Positions 51,873 through 60,983 of a stretch of DNA of 64,000 nt are shown here, one piece after another. The first letter of the stretch is position 1. The number at the start of each line of letters is the position of its first letter. The stretch comes from Stutzerimonas stutzeri (lineage in GTDB: Bacteria > Pseudomonadota > Gammaproteobacteria > Pseudomonadales > Pseudomonadaceae). The notes under the pieces were generated by a model. That model was not told where the DNA came from and searched no databases. It saw only the letters and a program-made list of their open reading frames with translations. The stretch lies in contig NZ_CP139348.1 in NCBI RefSeq assembly GCF_038561965.1, forward strand, positions 3,658,001 through 3,722,000, in the 5' to 3' direction. The translations under genes were made by a program, and so were the position numbers.

Positions 51873-52847
51873 ATGAGCCAGAGCAGCCAATTGATCGAAA
51901 CCGCACAACGCACCATTCGTCTCGAGATTGAGGCGGTTGAGCAGCTGAATGCACGTATCGATGCCTCTTTCGTAAAGGCCTGCGAGCTCATTCTTGCCTG
52001 CAAAGGCCGGGTCGTCGTCGTCGGCATGGGCAAGTCCGGCCATATCAGTCGCAAGATCGCCGCGACCCTGGCCAGCACCGGAACCGCTGCGTTTTTCGTG
52101 CATCCAGCCGAGGCCAGCCATGGCGACATGGGCATGATTACCCAAGACGACGTCGTGCTGGCGCTATCCAACTCCGGCACCACCAGCGAGATCGTTACCC
52201 TGCTGCCGCTGATCAAGCGACTCGGCATCACGCTGATCAGCATGACCGGCAATCGCGACTCGGTCCTGGCCCAAGCTGCCGCGGTAAACCTGGATGCCAG
52301 CGTCAGCATCGAAGCCTGCCCGCTGAATCTCGCGCCGACCTCCTCCACCACCGCCAGCCTGGTACTGGGTGATGCGCTGGCCATCGCGCTGCTGGAAGCG
52401 CGCGGGTTCACCGCCGAAGATTTTGCTTTCTCCCATCCGGGTGGAGCACTGGGCCGGCGCCTGCTGCTCAAGGTCGAGCACGTGATGCACACAGGCGAAC
52501 GCCTGCCCCGAGTGCTTCGTGGCACCTCGCTGCGCGACGCCTTGCTGGAAATGACCCAGAAAGGCCTGGGCATGACCGTGATCGTCGAAACGGACGGACG
52601 ACTGGCCGGAATCTTCACCGACGGCGACCTGCGCCGCGCCCTAGATAAAGGCGTGGATGTGCGCCAAACCAGCATCGACGAGGTGATGACCGTTCACGGC
52701 AAGACCGCCAATGCGGAAATGCTTGCGGCCGAGGCGCTGAAGATCATGGAAGACCACAAGATCAGCTCCCTGGTCGTTATCGACGAAAGCGAGCTACCGG
52801 TCGGCGCCCTGAACATGCACGACCTGCTGCGCGCGGGGGTGATGTAA
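51873..52847 (+). CDS. kdsD: Arabinose-5-phosphate isomerase KdsD
   Basis: 324 aa with an SIS domain (VVVVGMGKSGHISRKIA; ALSNSGTTSEI) and two C-terminal CBS domains (about 205-324). Makes D-arabinose-5-phosphate, first step to Kdo of lipopolysaccharide. ATG at 51873 (MSQSSQL) is preferred over a TTG three codons earlier. Sharing a base with kdsC fixes its role over other KpsF/GutQ types. Confidence 0.95.
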   Translation: MSQSSQLIETAQRTIRLEIEAVEQLNARIDASFVKACELILACKGRVVVVGMGKSGHISRKIAATLASTGTAAFFVHPAEASHGDMGMITQDDVVLALSNSGTTSEIVTLLPLIKRLGITLISMTGNRDSVLAQAAAVNLDASVSIEACPLNLAPTSSTTASLVLGDALAIALLEARGFTAEDFAFSHPGGALGRRLLLKVEHVMHTGERLPRVLRGTSLRDALLEMTQKGLGMTVIVETDGRLAGIFTDGDLRRALDKGVDVRQTSIDEVMTVHGKTANAEMLAAEALKIMEDHKISSLVVIDESELPVGALNMHDLLRAGVM

Positions 52848-53371
52848 TGCACGAGCATCTACTGCAACGCGCCCGCGACATCCGCCTGGCAATCTTCGAT
52901 GTGGATGGCGTCCTGACCGACGGTCGCCTGTACTTCCTTACCGACGGTAGCGAGTTCAAAACCTTCAACACGCTGGACGGTCACGGCATCAAGATGCTGA
53001 TCAACTCCGGCGTGCGCACTGCGATTATCAGCGGACGCAAGACGCCGGTAGTGGAGCGTCGCGCGCAGAACCTGGGTATCCAGCACCTGTACCAGGGCCG
53101 CGAGGACAAGCTGGTCGTGCTCGACGAACTGCTGGCCGAGCTTGGCCTGAGCTACTCTGAGGTGGCTTATCTCGGCGACGACCTGCCGGATCTGCCGGTG
53201 ATACGCCGTGTCGGCCTCGGCATGGCGGTCGCCAGTGCCGACTCGTTCGTCCGTGAACATTCACACGGCGTAACGCAGGCGCGCGGCGGCGAAGGTGCGG
53301 CACGCGAGTTCTGCGAACTGATCATGCGCGCCCAGGGCACCCTGGCCGCTGCGCAAAACGCCTACTTGTAG
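52847..53371 (+). CDS. kdsC: Kdo-8-phosphate phosphatase KdsC
   Basis: 174-aa HAD phosphatase, capless C0 type, with FDVDGVLTDG (Asp18 nucleophile, Asp20), SGRK and GDDLPDLPV metal motifs. Removes phosphate from Kdo-8-P. Start overlaps the kdsD stop by one base. Confidence 0.96.
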   Translation: MHEHLLQRARDIRLAIFDVDGVLTDGRLYFLTDGSEFKTFNTLDGHGIKMLINSGVRTAIISGRKTPVVERRAQNLGIQHLYQGREDKLVVLDELLAELGLSYSEVAYLGDDLPDLPVIRRVGLGMAVASADSFVREHSHGVTQARGGEGAAREFCELIMRAQGTLAAAQNAYL

Positions 53372-53379
53372 AGGTCCGG

Positions 53380-53952
53380 ATGCTCCGCAAACTGCGCCTT
53401 GCTGCCCTGCTGACCCTGATCGCCGCCCTGCTGGTGGCTATCGGCTACTGGAATATTCGCCCGGAAAGTTTCATGCAGCAGCCTCCCGCTGCCGCTGCCG
53501 AGACGCCTGATGTCGATTTCTACGTGATCAACTCACGCACGGTGCAGTACCAGCCGGACGGTAAGCGCAACTACGAACTGACGGCCGACAAGCTCGAGCA
53601 CATCAAGGCCAGCGATATCAGCCTGCTGACCAAGCCCGACCTGATGTCTTATCGCGGTACCGAGTTGCCTTGGCACGTGCGCAGCGAGCGCGGCGAAGTA
53701 TCGGCCGAGGGCGACGAGGTCCTGCTGATCGACAAGGTCCGGGTCGAGCGCACGGACACCAAGGGCCGGCCGACAATTCTTACCACCAGCCGCCTGACGG
53801 TATGGCCGGATAAGGATTATGCCGAGACCAACCAAGCCGTTAGAATCGTGGCCGCCAATGGTGTGACCACCGCAACCGGCATGAAAGCGTACATGGATGA
53901 CGGCAGGATGCTCCTGCTGTCCAACGTAAGAGGCCAGCATGAGCTGCGTTAA
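53380..53952 (+). CDS. lptC: LPS export protein LptC
   Basis: 190 aa; one N-terminal span (residues 8-24) and a periplasmic beta-jellyroll (YVINSRTVQYQPDGKRNYELTADKLEH). Links the LptB2FG pump to the LptA bridge. Stop overlaps lptA by 14 bases. Confidence 0.93.
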   Translation: MLRKLRLAALLTLIAALLVAIGYWNIRPESFMQQPPAAAAETPDVDFYVINSRTVQYQPDGKRNYELTADKLEHIKASDISLLTKPDLMSYRGTELPWHVRSERGEVSAEGDEVLLIDKVRVERTDTKGRPTILTTSRLTVWPDKDYAETNQAVRIVAANGVTTATGMKAYMDDGRMLLLSNVRGQHELR

Positions 53953-54484
53953 GACTCTCCCCCTCCTGCTCGGTTTGAGCGCATTCTGGCTCGGCGCCAG
54001 CGCTTGGGCGCTTCCCGAGGATCGTGAACAGCCAATCCGCGTACAGGCCGACTCCGCCGAACTCGATGATCGACAGGGCGTTGCGGTATATCGCGGCGAC
54101 GTGGTCATAACCCAGGGCACGATGAAGATTACCGGCGACACGGTAACCATCACTCAGAATAACAACGGCGACGTCGAGGTCTTCACCTCTATCGGCAAGC
54201 CTGCCTATTACGAGCAGAAACCAGCGGCAGACAAGGAAATCGTCAAGGCTTATGGCCTGACCATCCAGTACTTCGCTGCCAACGAGCGAATCGTGCTGAT
54301 CGACCAGGCCAAGGTCGTTCAGGAGGGCAACACCTTCGAAGGCGAGAAGATTGTCTATGACACCCGCCGCCAGATCGTAAATGCCGGCCGCGCCAGCAAC
54401 GCAGACGTCACCACGCCGCGACCACGCGTCGACATGGTCATCCAGCCGCGCAAACGCGACCAGGCCGCGGAGCAGCCGCAGTAA
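53939..54484 (+). CDS. lptA: LPS periplasmic bridge protein LptA
   Basis: 181 aa with signal peptide (cleavage after ASAWA, about residue 23) and the OstA-type beta-jellyroll (VQADSAELDDRQGVAVYRGDVVITQGTMKI). Forms the periplasmic conduit for lipopolysaccharide. Shares a base with lptB. Confidence 0.95.
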   Translation: MSCVKTLPLLLGLSAFWLGASAWALPEDREQPIRVQADSAELDDRQGVAVYRGDVVITQGTMKITGDTVTITQNNNGDVEVFTSIGKPAYYEQKPAADKEIVKAYGLTIQYFAANERIVLIDQAKVVQEGNTFEGEKIVYDTRRQIVNAGRASNADVTTPRPRVDMVIQPRKRDQAAEQPQ

Positions 54485-55209
54485 TGGCCGTCCTCAAAGC
54501 CCAGCATCTGGCCAAGAGCTACAAAAGCCGTCAGGTCGTGCGCGATGTCAGCCTGTCCATCGAGAGCGGGCAGATCGTCGGCCTGCTCGGCCCGAACGGT
54601 GCCGGCAAGACCACCTGCTTCTACATGATCGTCGGGCTGGTAAACGCCGATCAGGGACGCGTGCTGATCGATCAGAACGACGTCACCCACCTGCCGATGC
54701 ACGGCCGCGCGCGCGCCGGCATCGGTTACCTGCCGCAGGAAGCGTCGATCTTTCGCAAACTCTCGGTTGCCGACAACATCATGGCCATTCTCGAGACACG
54801 CAAGGACTTGGATCGCAGCGGCCGCCAACAGGCGCTGGAAGGCCTGCTGCAGGAATTTCACATCAACCATATCCGCGACAGCCTCGGCATGAGCCTGTCC
54901 GGTGGTGAGCGTCGCCGAGTGGAAATCGCCCGCGCGCTGGCCACAGCGCCGAAGTTCATCCTGCTCGATGAACCCTTCGCCGGGGTTGACCCGATCTCGG
55001 TCGGCGATATCAAACAGATCATTCACCATCTCAAGGCCAAGGGCATCGGCGTGCTGATCACTGATCACAATGTCCGTGAAACGCTGGATATTTGCGAAAC
55101 CGCCTATATCGTCAATGACGGACAACTGATCGCCGAAGGCGATGCACAGACGATCCTCAGCAACCAGCTGGTCAAGGAAGTCTATCTGGGCCACGAATTC
55201 CGCCTCTGA
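54484..55209 (+). CDS. lptB: LPS export ABC ATPase LptB
   Basis: 241-aa ATPase with Walker A GPNGAGKT, signature LSGGERRR, Walker B FILLDEP and switch His (ITDHNVRETLDI). Powers LPS extraction from the inner membrane. A terminator hairpin spans its stop codon. Confidence 0.97.
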   Translation: MAVLKAQHLAKSYKSRQVVRDVSLSIESGQIVGLLGPNGAGKTTCFYMIVGLVNADQGRVLIDQNDVTHLPMHGRARAGIGYLPQEASIFRKLSVADNIMAILETRKDLDRSGRQQALEGLLQEFHINHIRDSLGMSLSGGERRRVEIARALATAPKFILLDEPFAGVDPISVGDIKQIIHHLKAKGIGVLITDHNVRETLDICETAYIVNDGQLIAEGDAQTILSNQLVKEVYLGHEFRL

Positions 55210-55221
55210 GGCGGTTTTTTT
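55200..55221 (+). terminator. Terminator overlapping the lptB stop codon
   Basis: CCGCC (55200-55204) and GGCGG (55210-55214) enclose TCTGA, whose TGA is the lptB stop; TTTTTTT follows. A compact Rho-independent terminator whose loop is the stop codon. Confidence 0.75.
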
Positions 55222-55264
55222 GCTCAGCTCGGCAAATCGGCTCTAGGCAAAGGCTTCGTCGGCA

Positions 55265-55279
55265 GGCATATAATTTGCT
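55265..55279 (+). promoter_or_regulatory. Overlapping sigma54-type site and sigma70 -10 upstream of rpoN
   Basis: AGGCAT-ATAAT-TTGCT has GG at 55265-55266 and GC at 55277-55278, the GG-N10-GC spacing of sigma54 sites. The perfect sigma70 -10 TATAAT (55269-55274) lies inside it, 80 bases before the rpoN ATG. No good -35 is seen. RpoN binding here would block the sigma70 promoter. Confidence 0.6.
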
Positions 55280-55354
55280 TTCGCTGGCGCCCTGGGCGCG
55301 GCATGTCGGAATGGGCGCGGTTGCGCCGGCATACAAGGTTCGAAGTCCTCTGCC

Positions 55355-56863
55355 ATGAAACCATCGCTAGTCCTGAAGATGGGCCAGCAGCTGACGATGA
55401 CACCGCAGCTGCAACAGGCCATACGGCTCCTCCAGTTATCCACCCTCGATCTGCAGCAGGAGATCCAGGAGGCGCTGGATTCCAATCCCATGCTTGAGCG
55501 TGAAGAAGACGGCGACGACTTCGACAGCTCCGATCCCATGGCCGAGGCCGTTGACCGGCCGGGCGAAACCGGCATCGAGAAGAGCAGCAGCCAGGAAAGC
55601 ACCTACGAGGAGCCCTCGCACAGCGGTGAGAGCGCGGAAGACGGCGACTGGGGTGAGCGCATTCCTAGCGAGCTTCCGGTCGACACGGCCTGGGAAGACA
55701 TCTACCAGACCAGCGCCAGCAGCCTGCCCAGCAACGATGACGACGAGTGGGACTTCACCAGCCGTACATCGAGCGGCATCAGCCTGCAGAGCCACCTCCT
55801 GTGGCAACTCAACCTTGCGCCAATGAGCGACACCGATCGATTGATCGCTACCACGCTGATCGACTGCATCAACGACCAGGGCTATCTCGAGGAGACCCTG
55901 CAGGAGATCGTCGACTCGTTCGACCCGGAGCTGGAAGTCGAACTCGACGAGGTTGAGGTCGTCTTGCGGCGCATCCAGCAGTTCGAGCCGGCCGGCATCG
56001 GTGCCCGCGACCTGCGTGAATGCCTGCTCCTGCAACTGCGCCAGTTACCCGACCGAACGCCATGGCTGTGCGAGGCCCAGCGCTTGGTCGGCGAATACCT
56101 GGATATCCTTGGCGGCCGCGACTACAACCTGCTGATGCGCCGCATGAAGCTCAAGGAAGACGAGCTGCGCCAGGTCATCGAGCTGATCCAGAGTCTGAAT
56201 CCTCGCCCGGGCTCGCAGATCGAGGCGAGCGAACCAGAATACGTGGTCCCCGACGTGATCGTGCGCAAGCACAACGATCGCTGGCTGGTCGAACTGAACC
56301 AGGAAGCCATGCCGCGCCTGCGGGTCAATGCGCAGTACGCCGGTTTCGTTAAACGCGCCGACTCCAGCGCAGACAACACCTTCATGCGCAATCAGTTGCA
56401 GGAGGCGCGCTGGTTCATCAAAAGTCTGCTCAGCCGCAACGAAACCCTGATGAAGGTCGCCACCCAGATCGTCGAGCATCAGCGCGCTTTCCTGGAACAT
56501 GGTGACGAGGCAATGAAGCCGCTGGTCCTGCACGATATTGCCGAAGCGGTGGGGATGCACGAATCGACAATTTCTCGCGTAACCACGCAGAAATACATGC
56601 ACACGCCGCGGGGCATCTACGAACTCAAATATTTCTTCTCCAGCCACGTCAGTACGGCTGAAGGCGGCGAATGTTCGTCCACCGCGATCCGCGCGATCAT
56701 CAAGAAGCTGGTCGCCGCGGAAAACCAGAAAAAGCCGTTGAGCGACAGCAAGATCGCTGGTTTACTGGAGGCGCAGGGCATCCAGGTGGCCCGCCGCACA
56801 GTTGCGAAGTACCGCGAGTCACTCGGTATCGCACCGTCCAGCGAGCGCAAGCGTTTGCTGTGA
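55355..56863 (+). CDS. rpoN: RNA polymerase sigma-54 factor
   Basis: 502 aa. Region I is Gln/Leu-rich (residues 1-50, LKMGQQLTMTPQLQQAIRLL), region II acidic (about 50-130), then the core-binding domain and the C-terminal DNA-binding part with the RpoN box ARRTVAKYRESL. It directs -24/-12 promoters such as that of the pilin locus here and is followed by hpf, ptsN, rapZ and npr, the normal proteobacterial set. Confidence 0.98.
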   Translation: MKPSLVLKMGQQLTMTPQLQQAIRLLQLSTLDLQQEIQEALDSNPMLEREEDGDDFDSSDPMAEAVDRPGETGIEKSSSQESTYEEPSHSGESAEDGDWGERIPSELPVDTAWEDIYQTSASSLPSNDDDEWDFTSRTSSGISLQSHLLWQLNLAPMSDTDRLIATTLIDCINDQGYLEETLQEIVDSFDPELEVELDEVEVVLRRIQQFEPAGIGARDLRECLLLQLRQLPDRTPWLCEAQRLVGEYLDILGGRDYNLLMRRMKLKEDELRQVIELIQSLNPRPGSQIEASEPEYVVPDVIVRKHNDRWLVELNQEAMPRLRVNAQYAGFVKRADSSADNTFMRNQLQEARWFIKSLLSRNETLMKVATQIVEHQRAFLEHGDEAMKPLVLHDIAEAVGMHESTISRVTTQKYMHTPRGIYELKYFFSSHVSTAEGGECSSTAIRAIIKKLVAAENQKKPLSDSKIAGLLEAQGIQVARRTVAKYRESLGIAPSSERKRLL

Positions 56864-56937
56864 TCGGCCCCTGGTCGAACTGCCCCGGCGGCAGGCCTAC
56901 CAACCTGCTCTTCGCACAAGGCAAAGGAGATAGCAGT

Positions 56938-57246
56938 ATGCAAGTCAACATCAGCGGTGTTCATCTGGAAGTAACAGACGCCCTGCGTGACTACATCGAG
57001 GAGAAGTTCGACCGGCTTGCTCGCCACTTCGACCGCATCATCAGTGTTCAGGTGATTCTGCAGGTCGAGAAGCTCAAGCAGAAAGCCGAAGCAACTCTGC
57101 ACGTCGCCGGCCGCGAAGTGGTGGCCATTGCCGATCATGAAGACATGTACGCTGCGGTCGACCTTCTGGTCGACAAGCTTGATCGCCAGTTGATCAAGCA
57201 CAAGGAGAAGCAGCTAGACCACACACAGGGCGCTGTCACCCGCTGA
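56938..57246 (+). CDS. hpf: Ribosome hibernation promoting factor, short form
   Basis: 102 aa from the ATG at 56938 with AAAGGAG 8 bases upstream; a longer frame to 56671 overlaps rpoN and is rejected. YfiA/HPF fold (GVHLEVTDALRDYIEEKFDRLARHF). The lack of a C-terminal dimerisation domain makes it the short form used with RMF in gammaproteobacteria. Confidence 0.95.
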   Translation: MQVNISGVHLEVTDALRDYIEEKFDRLARHFDRIISVQVILQVEKLKQKAEATLHVAGREVVAIADHEDMYAAVDLLVDKLDRQLIKHKEKQLDHTQGAVTR

Positions 57247-57253
57247 CTCCAAT

Positions 57254-57718
57254 ATGATCCGACTCGAAAACATCCTCACCCCCGGACGTTCCCTTGTGGA
57301 CGTCCCGGGCGGTAGCAAAAAACGCGTCCTGGAACAGATCGCCAAGGTGATCGCCCAAGACCTCATCGATCTCGACTCCCAGACCGTGTTCGAAAGCCTG
57401 ATTGCCCGGGAAAAGCTCGGCTCCACCGGCTTTGGCAATGGAATCGCCATTCCACATTGCCGCATGGTCGGTTGCAGCGCTCCGCTGAGTGCCGTGCTGC
57501 GCCTGGAAACACCTGTGGACTTCGACGCCATTGACGGCGCACCGGTGGATTTGCTGTTCGTTCTGCTAGTTCCTCAAGCCGCTACGGACGAGCACCTTGA
57601 ACTGTTGCGCCAGATCGCCAGCATGCTCGACCGAGAAGATGTACGCCAAAGGCTGCGCGAGGCGCCAACCAACCAAAGCCTCTATCAGGTCGTAGTCGAC
57701 GTGCAGAGCGGGGCCTGA
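57254..57718 (+). CDS. ptsN: Nitrogen PTS EIIA component PtsN
   Basis: 154-aa EIIA(Ntr) with phosphorylated His68 (GNGIAIPHCRM). Receives phosphate from NPr and regulates potassium, carbon and nitrogen functions. Follows hpf by 7 bases. Confidence 0.97.
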   Translation: MIRLENILTPGRSLVDVPGGSKKRVLEQIAKVIAQDLIDLDSQTVFESLIAREKLGSTGFGNGIAIPHCRMVGCSAPLSAVLRLETPVDFDAIDGAPVDLLFVLLVPQAATDEHLELLRQIASMLDREDVRQRLREAPTNQSLYQVVVDVQSGA

Positions 57719-57733
57719 CGAAGTGGGCAATCG

Positions 57734-58591
57734 ATGCGGCTGATCATCGTAAGTGGGCGCTCAGGCTCGGGCAAAAGCACCGCGCTGAACGTGCTTGAGG
57801 ACAACGGCTTCTACTGCATCGACAATCTGCCTGCCGGGCTGCTGCCAGAACTCGCCGAGCGCGCTCTGCTGCATACCGAGCTGCTGCACCCGCAGGTCGC
57901 CGTATCGATCGATGCGCGCAACCTGCCCAGCCAGCTCAAGCGCTTTCCGGAACTGCTCGAAGAAGTCCGCGCCCGGCACATCCTGTGCGATGTGCTCTAT
58001 CTCGACGCCGATGATGAAACCCTGCTCAAGCGCTTCTCGGAAACCCGCCGGCGTCACCCACTGACCAACGAAACCCGCTCGTTGGCCGAGGCGATCCACG
58101 ACGAAGAGTTGCTGCTGGCAGCGATCATCGATCATGCCGATCTGAAGATTGATACCACGCATCTGAATCTCTACCAGCTGCGTGACGTGCTCAAGCTGCG
58201 CCTGCTCAACAAACCGGAGCCAGGCACGGCGTTTCTGATCGAGTCATTTGGATTCAAGCGAGGCATGCCCGTCGATGCCGACCTGGTATTCGACGTGCGC
58301 TGCCTGCCCAATCCGTACTGGAAAGCAGAGCTACGGGACTTTTCAGGCCTCGACCAACCTGTAGTCGACTATCTCGCCGCTCAAGCCGATGTGGAGGAAA
58401 TGTTCCAGGACATCCACGCCTATCTGAGCAAATGGCTGCCGCGGTTTGCCGCCAGCAACCGGGCATACGTCACCATCGCCATTGGCTGCACCGGCGGGCA
58501 TCACCGTTCGGTCTATCTGGCCGAACGGCTGGGCAAGGCCCTCAGAGAGCCGCTGAAAAACCTGCAGGTCCGTCATCGGGACCTCGCTTAG
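57734..58591 (+). CDS. rapZ: RNase adapter RapZ / nucleotide-binding protein
   Basis: 285 aa with P-loop GRSGSGKS (residues 8-15), YLDADDETLLKRFSETRRRHPL and the C-terminal IGCTGGHHRSVYLAE. In E. coli RapZ guides GlmZ sRNA to RNase E to control GlmS; in pseudomonads the target is less clear. Confidence 0.96.
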   Translation: MRLIIVSGRSGSGKSTALNVLEDNGFYCIDNLPAGLLPELAERALLHTELLHPQVAVSIDARNLPSQLKRFPELLEEVRARHILCDVLYLDADDETLLKRFSETRRRHPLTNETRSLAEAIHDEELLLAAIIDHADLKIDTTHLNLYQLRDVLKLRLLNKPEPGTAFLIESFGFKRGMPVDADLVFDVRCLPNPYWKAELRDFSGLDQPVVDYLAAQADVEEMFQDIHAYLSKWLPRFAASNRAYVTIAIGCTGGHHRSVYLAERLGKALREPLKNLQVRHRDLA

Positions 58592-58605
58592 GAATACCTG
58601 TACTC

Positions 58606-58878
58606 ATGCCCGCCCGCGAAGTAACCATCATCAATAAGCTCGGTCTGCATGCTCGCGCTGCAGCCAAGTTCGTAGCCGTAGCCAACCGCTTCCCCTGCAG
58701 GATCCGCGTTGGCCGGTGTCCCGACACGCTGGTGGACGGAAAAAGCATCATGGCCGTCATGATGCTTGCGGCAAGCAAAGGCACCTCCGTGCACCTGCAT
58801 ACCGAAGGTGAGCAGGAAGACGAAGCCCTGATTGCGCTGGCCGCACTGATCGACGACTATTTCGAAGAGGGCGAGTGA
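58606..58878 (+). CDS. ptsO: Nitrogen PTS phosphocarrier NPr
   Basis: 90-aa HPr-like protein with phosphorylated His15 (LGLHARAA) and the regulatory-site region GKSIMAVMML. Start at 58606 rather than upstream frames inside rapZ. It donates phosphate to PtsN. Confidence 0.95.
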   Translation: MPAREVTIINKLGLHARAAAKFVAVANRFPCRIRVGRCPDTLVDGKSIMAVMMLAASKGTSVHLHTEGEQEDEALIALAALIDDYFEEGE

Positions 58879-58930
58879 AACGTTGTGCGAGGCAGCGCGA
58901 ACCGTTTCCGGCCGCGCCAGCGCACTCGCC

Positions 58931-60277
58931 TCACTTACCGGCGACCATCATCCGTTCGATCAGCACCGAGCCTGTGCGTACATTGCTGCGCGTTTCCACA
59001 TCACAACCCACCGCAACGATCTGACGGAACATGTCGCGCAGGTTGCCGGCAATGGTGACCTCCTGTACCGGGAACTGGATTTCGCCGTTTTCAACCCAGT
59101 AGCCACCGGCACCACGCGAATAGTCCCCGGTGACCAGGTTCAGGCCCTGTCCCATCAGCTCGGTCACCAATAGGCCACGCCCCATGCGACGAATGAGCGC
59201 CGCCTGATCCTCATCACCGTGACTGACGAACAGGTTATGCACGCCTCCGGCGTTGGCCGTACTCGGCATGCCCAGCTTGCGCCCAGAGTAAGTCGATAGC
59301 ACATAGGACAGCAGGCGGCCGTTCTCTACGAACGGCTTGGCATAGGTTGCCAAGCCATCGCCATCGTAACTGGCGCTGCCGAGCGCGCGCGGAATGTGCG
59401 GACGCTCATCGAGGCTCAACCATTCGGGAAACAGCGTCTGCCCCAGCGCATCTTCGAGATAGGAGGCCTTGCGATACAGGTTGCCTCCGGATATTGCCGC
59501 AATGAAATGACCGAACAGACCAGTCGCCAGCTCCGGAGCGAACAGCACCGGCACTTCGCAGGTCGGTACCGGCCGCGCACCCAGGCGCCGCACGGCGCGC
59601 TCGGCGGCGCGCCGACCGATCGTTTGCGGGTCCAGCAGCGCCTCGCCGATGCGATTGACGTCGTAGAAGTAGTCGCGCTGCATCTGCCCTTCGCTTTCGG
59701 CAATCATCACGCAACTCAAGCTATGACGGCTGCTGCAATAGCCCCCGATGAAACCGTTGCTGTTGCCATACGCACGGCAGCCCTGATGGGTATTGAGGCT
59801 GGTGCCATCTGCATTGCGAATACGCTGGTCGGCCGCAAATGCTGAGCTTTCACATTTCAAGGCCTGCTCAATGGCCTGTTCAGGAGTGATGCTCCAGGGA
59901 TGATAGAGATCCAGGTCGGGCAACTCGCGCGCCATCAGCGTCGCGTCGGCCAGACCCGCAAACTCGTCTTCGGAGGCATGCTTGGCAATGGCCAATGCGG
60001 CAGCCACAGTTTCCCGAATAGCCGCATCGCCACTGCCGGTGGTGCTGGCAGAACCCTTGCTCTGCCCGACATAAAGCGTGATGCCGAAGCCCTGGTCGCG
60101 ATTGAACTCGACGGTCTCAACCTCGCCCTGACGCACAGTGGTGGACAACCCCTGCTCCATCGAGACCGAAACCTCGCTGGCGCTGGCGCCTTGCCGACGC
60201 GCTTCCTCGATGATGCGCTCAACCTTCTCGCGCAACTCGGGCAGCACGTGCGGGCCGATGCCTTCTACTTCACTCAT
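58931..60277 (-). CDS. pmbA: Metalloprotease-related PmbA (TldE)
   Basis: 448 aa from ATG 60277 (MSEVEGIG) with GGGAG upstream; a TTG four codons earlier is less likely. U62/PmbA family lacking the HExxH of TldD, with which it forms the heterodimeric TldD/E protease for microcin maturation and CcdA decay. Conserved C-terminal NLVTGDYSRGAGGYWVENGE is present. Confidence 0.94.
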   Translation of the reverse strand: MSEVEGIGPHVLPELREKVERIIEEARRQGASASEVSVSMEQGLSTTVRQGEVETVEFNRDQGFGITLYVGQSKGSASTTGSGDAAIRETVAAALAIAKHASEDEFAGLADATLMARELPDLDLYHPWSITPEQAIEQALKCESSAFAADQRIRNADGTSLNTHQGCRAYGNSNGFIGGYCSSRHSLSCVMIAESEGQMQRDYFYDVNRIGEALLDPQTIGRRAAERAVRRLGARPVPTCEVPVLFAPELATGLFGHFIAAISGGNLYRKASYLEDALGQTLFPEWLSLDERPHIPRALGSASYDGDGLATYAKPFVENGRLLSYVLSTYSGRKLGMPSTANAGGVHNLFVSHGDEDQAALIRRMGRGLLVTELMGQGLNLVTGDYSRGAGGYWVENGEIQFPVQEVTIAGNLRDMFRQIVAVGCDVETRSNVRTGSVLIERMMVAGK

Positions 60278-60389
60278 AAGCACTCCCAAACGACCGCAAT
60301 CGAATCAAGTTGCAACCTGGCGCCGCTCCTCTGAAGCCTGCTGCCAGGGCTGCTGTTATCATGGCGGCATTTCCTAGTGGACCATCCCC

Positions 60390-60911
60390 ATGTCTGAACA
60401 CTCTGACGCCGAAGATTTCGACGAGAAAAGCAAATCCCAGGTCAAACGCGAACTGCTTGCCCTGCAGGAGCTCGGCGAGCGCCTGACCACCCTCAAGCCA
60501 GACCTGATTGCCCGACTGCCGTTGAGCGACGCTCTGCAGAAGGCGCTGGCCGACGCACCAAAACACACGGCGCACATCGCTCGCAAACGGCACATCCAGT
60601 ACATCGGCAAGCTGATGCGTGATCAGGATGTCGATGCCATCCTGGCGCTGGTCGATCAACTCGACGCCTCGACTCGCCAGTACAACGAACGTTTCCATGC
60701 GCTGGAGCGCTGGCGCGACCGTATGATTGGCGGCGACGACGCCACCCTGGAAGCCTTCGTTGCCGAATATCCCGAAACCGATCGCCAGCATTTGCGTGGG
60801 CTGATCCGTCATGCCCAGCACGAAGCGGCACGCAACAAGCCGCCGGCGGCCAGTCGGAAAATCTTCAAGTACATCCGCGACCTGGACGAAACCAAGCGCG
60901 GCCTGCGCTAA
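60390..60911 (+). CDS. darP: Ribosome-associated protein DarP (YjgA)
   Basis: 173-aa highly charged helical protein of the YjgA/DUF615 family with KSKSQVKRELLALQELGERL and RKRHIQYIGKLMRDQD. In E. coli DarP binds late 50S assembly intermediates. It lies between pmbA and tldD, facing opposite. Confidence 0.94.
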   Translation: MSEHSDAEDFDEKSKSQVKRELLALQELGERLTTLKPDLIARLPLSDALQKALADAPKHTAHIARKRHIQYIGKLMRDQDVDAILALVDQLDASTRQYNERFHALERWRDRMIGGDDATLEAFVAEYPETDRQHLRGLIRHAQHEAARNKPPAASRKIFKYIRDLDETKRGLR

Positions 60912-60983
60912 CGGTAGAGAGGGGCAGGCTGCAAGCCGGGACCGTAACGGACACGTGTTTGCAGCTCGCCGGCGGCGGTAACC

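Noticed and set aside
60912..60983. Short repeats around GCAGGCTGCAAGC between darP and tldD as a possible REP element
   Set aside because: Too short and imperfect to form a clear stem; no second copy noticed in the window.
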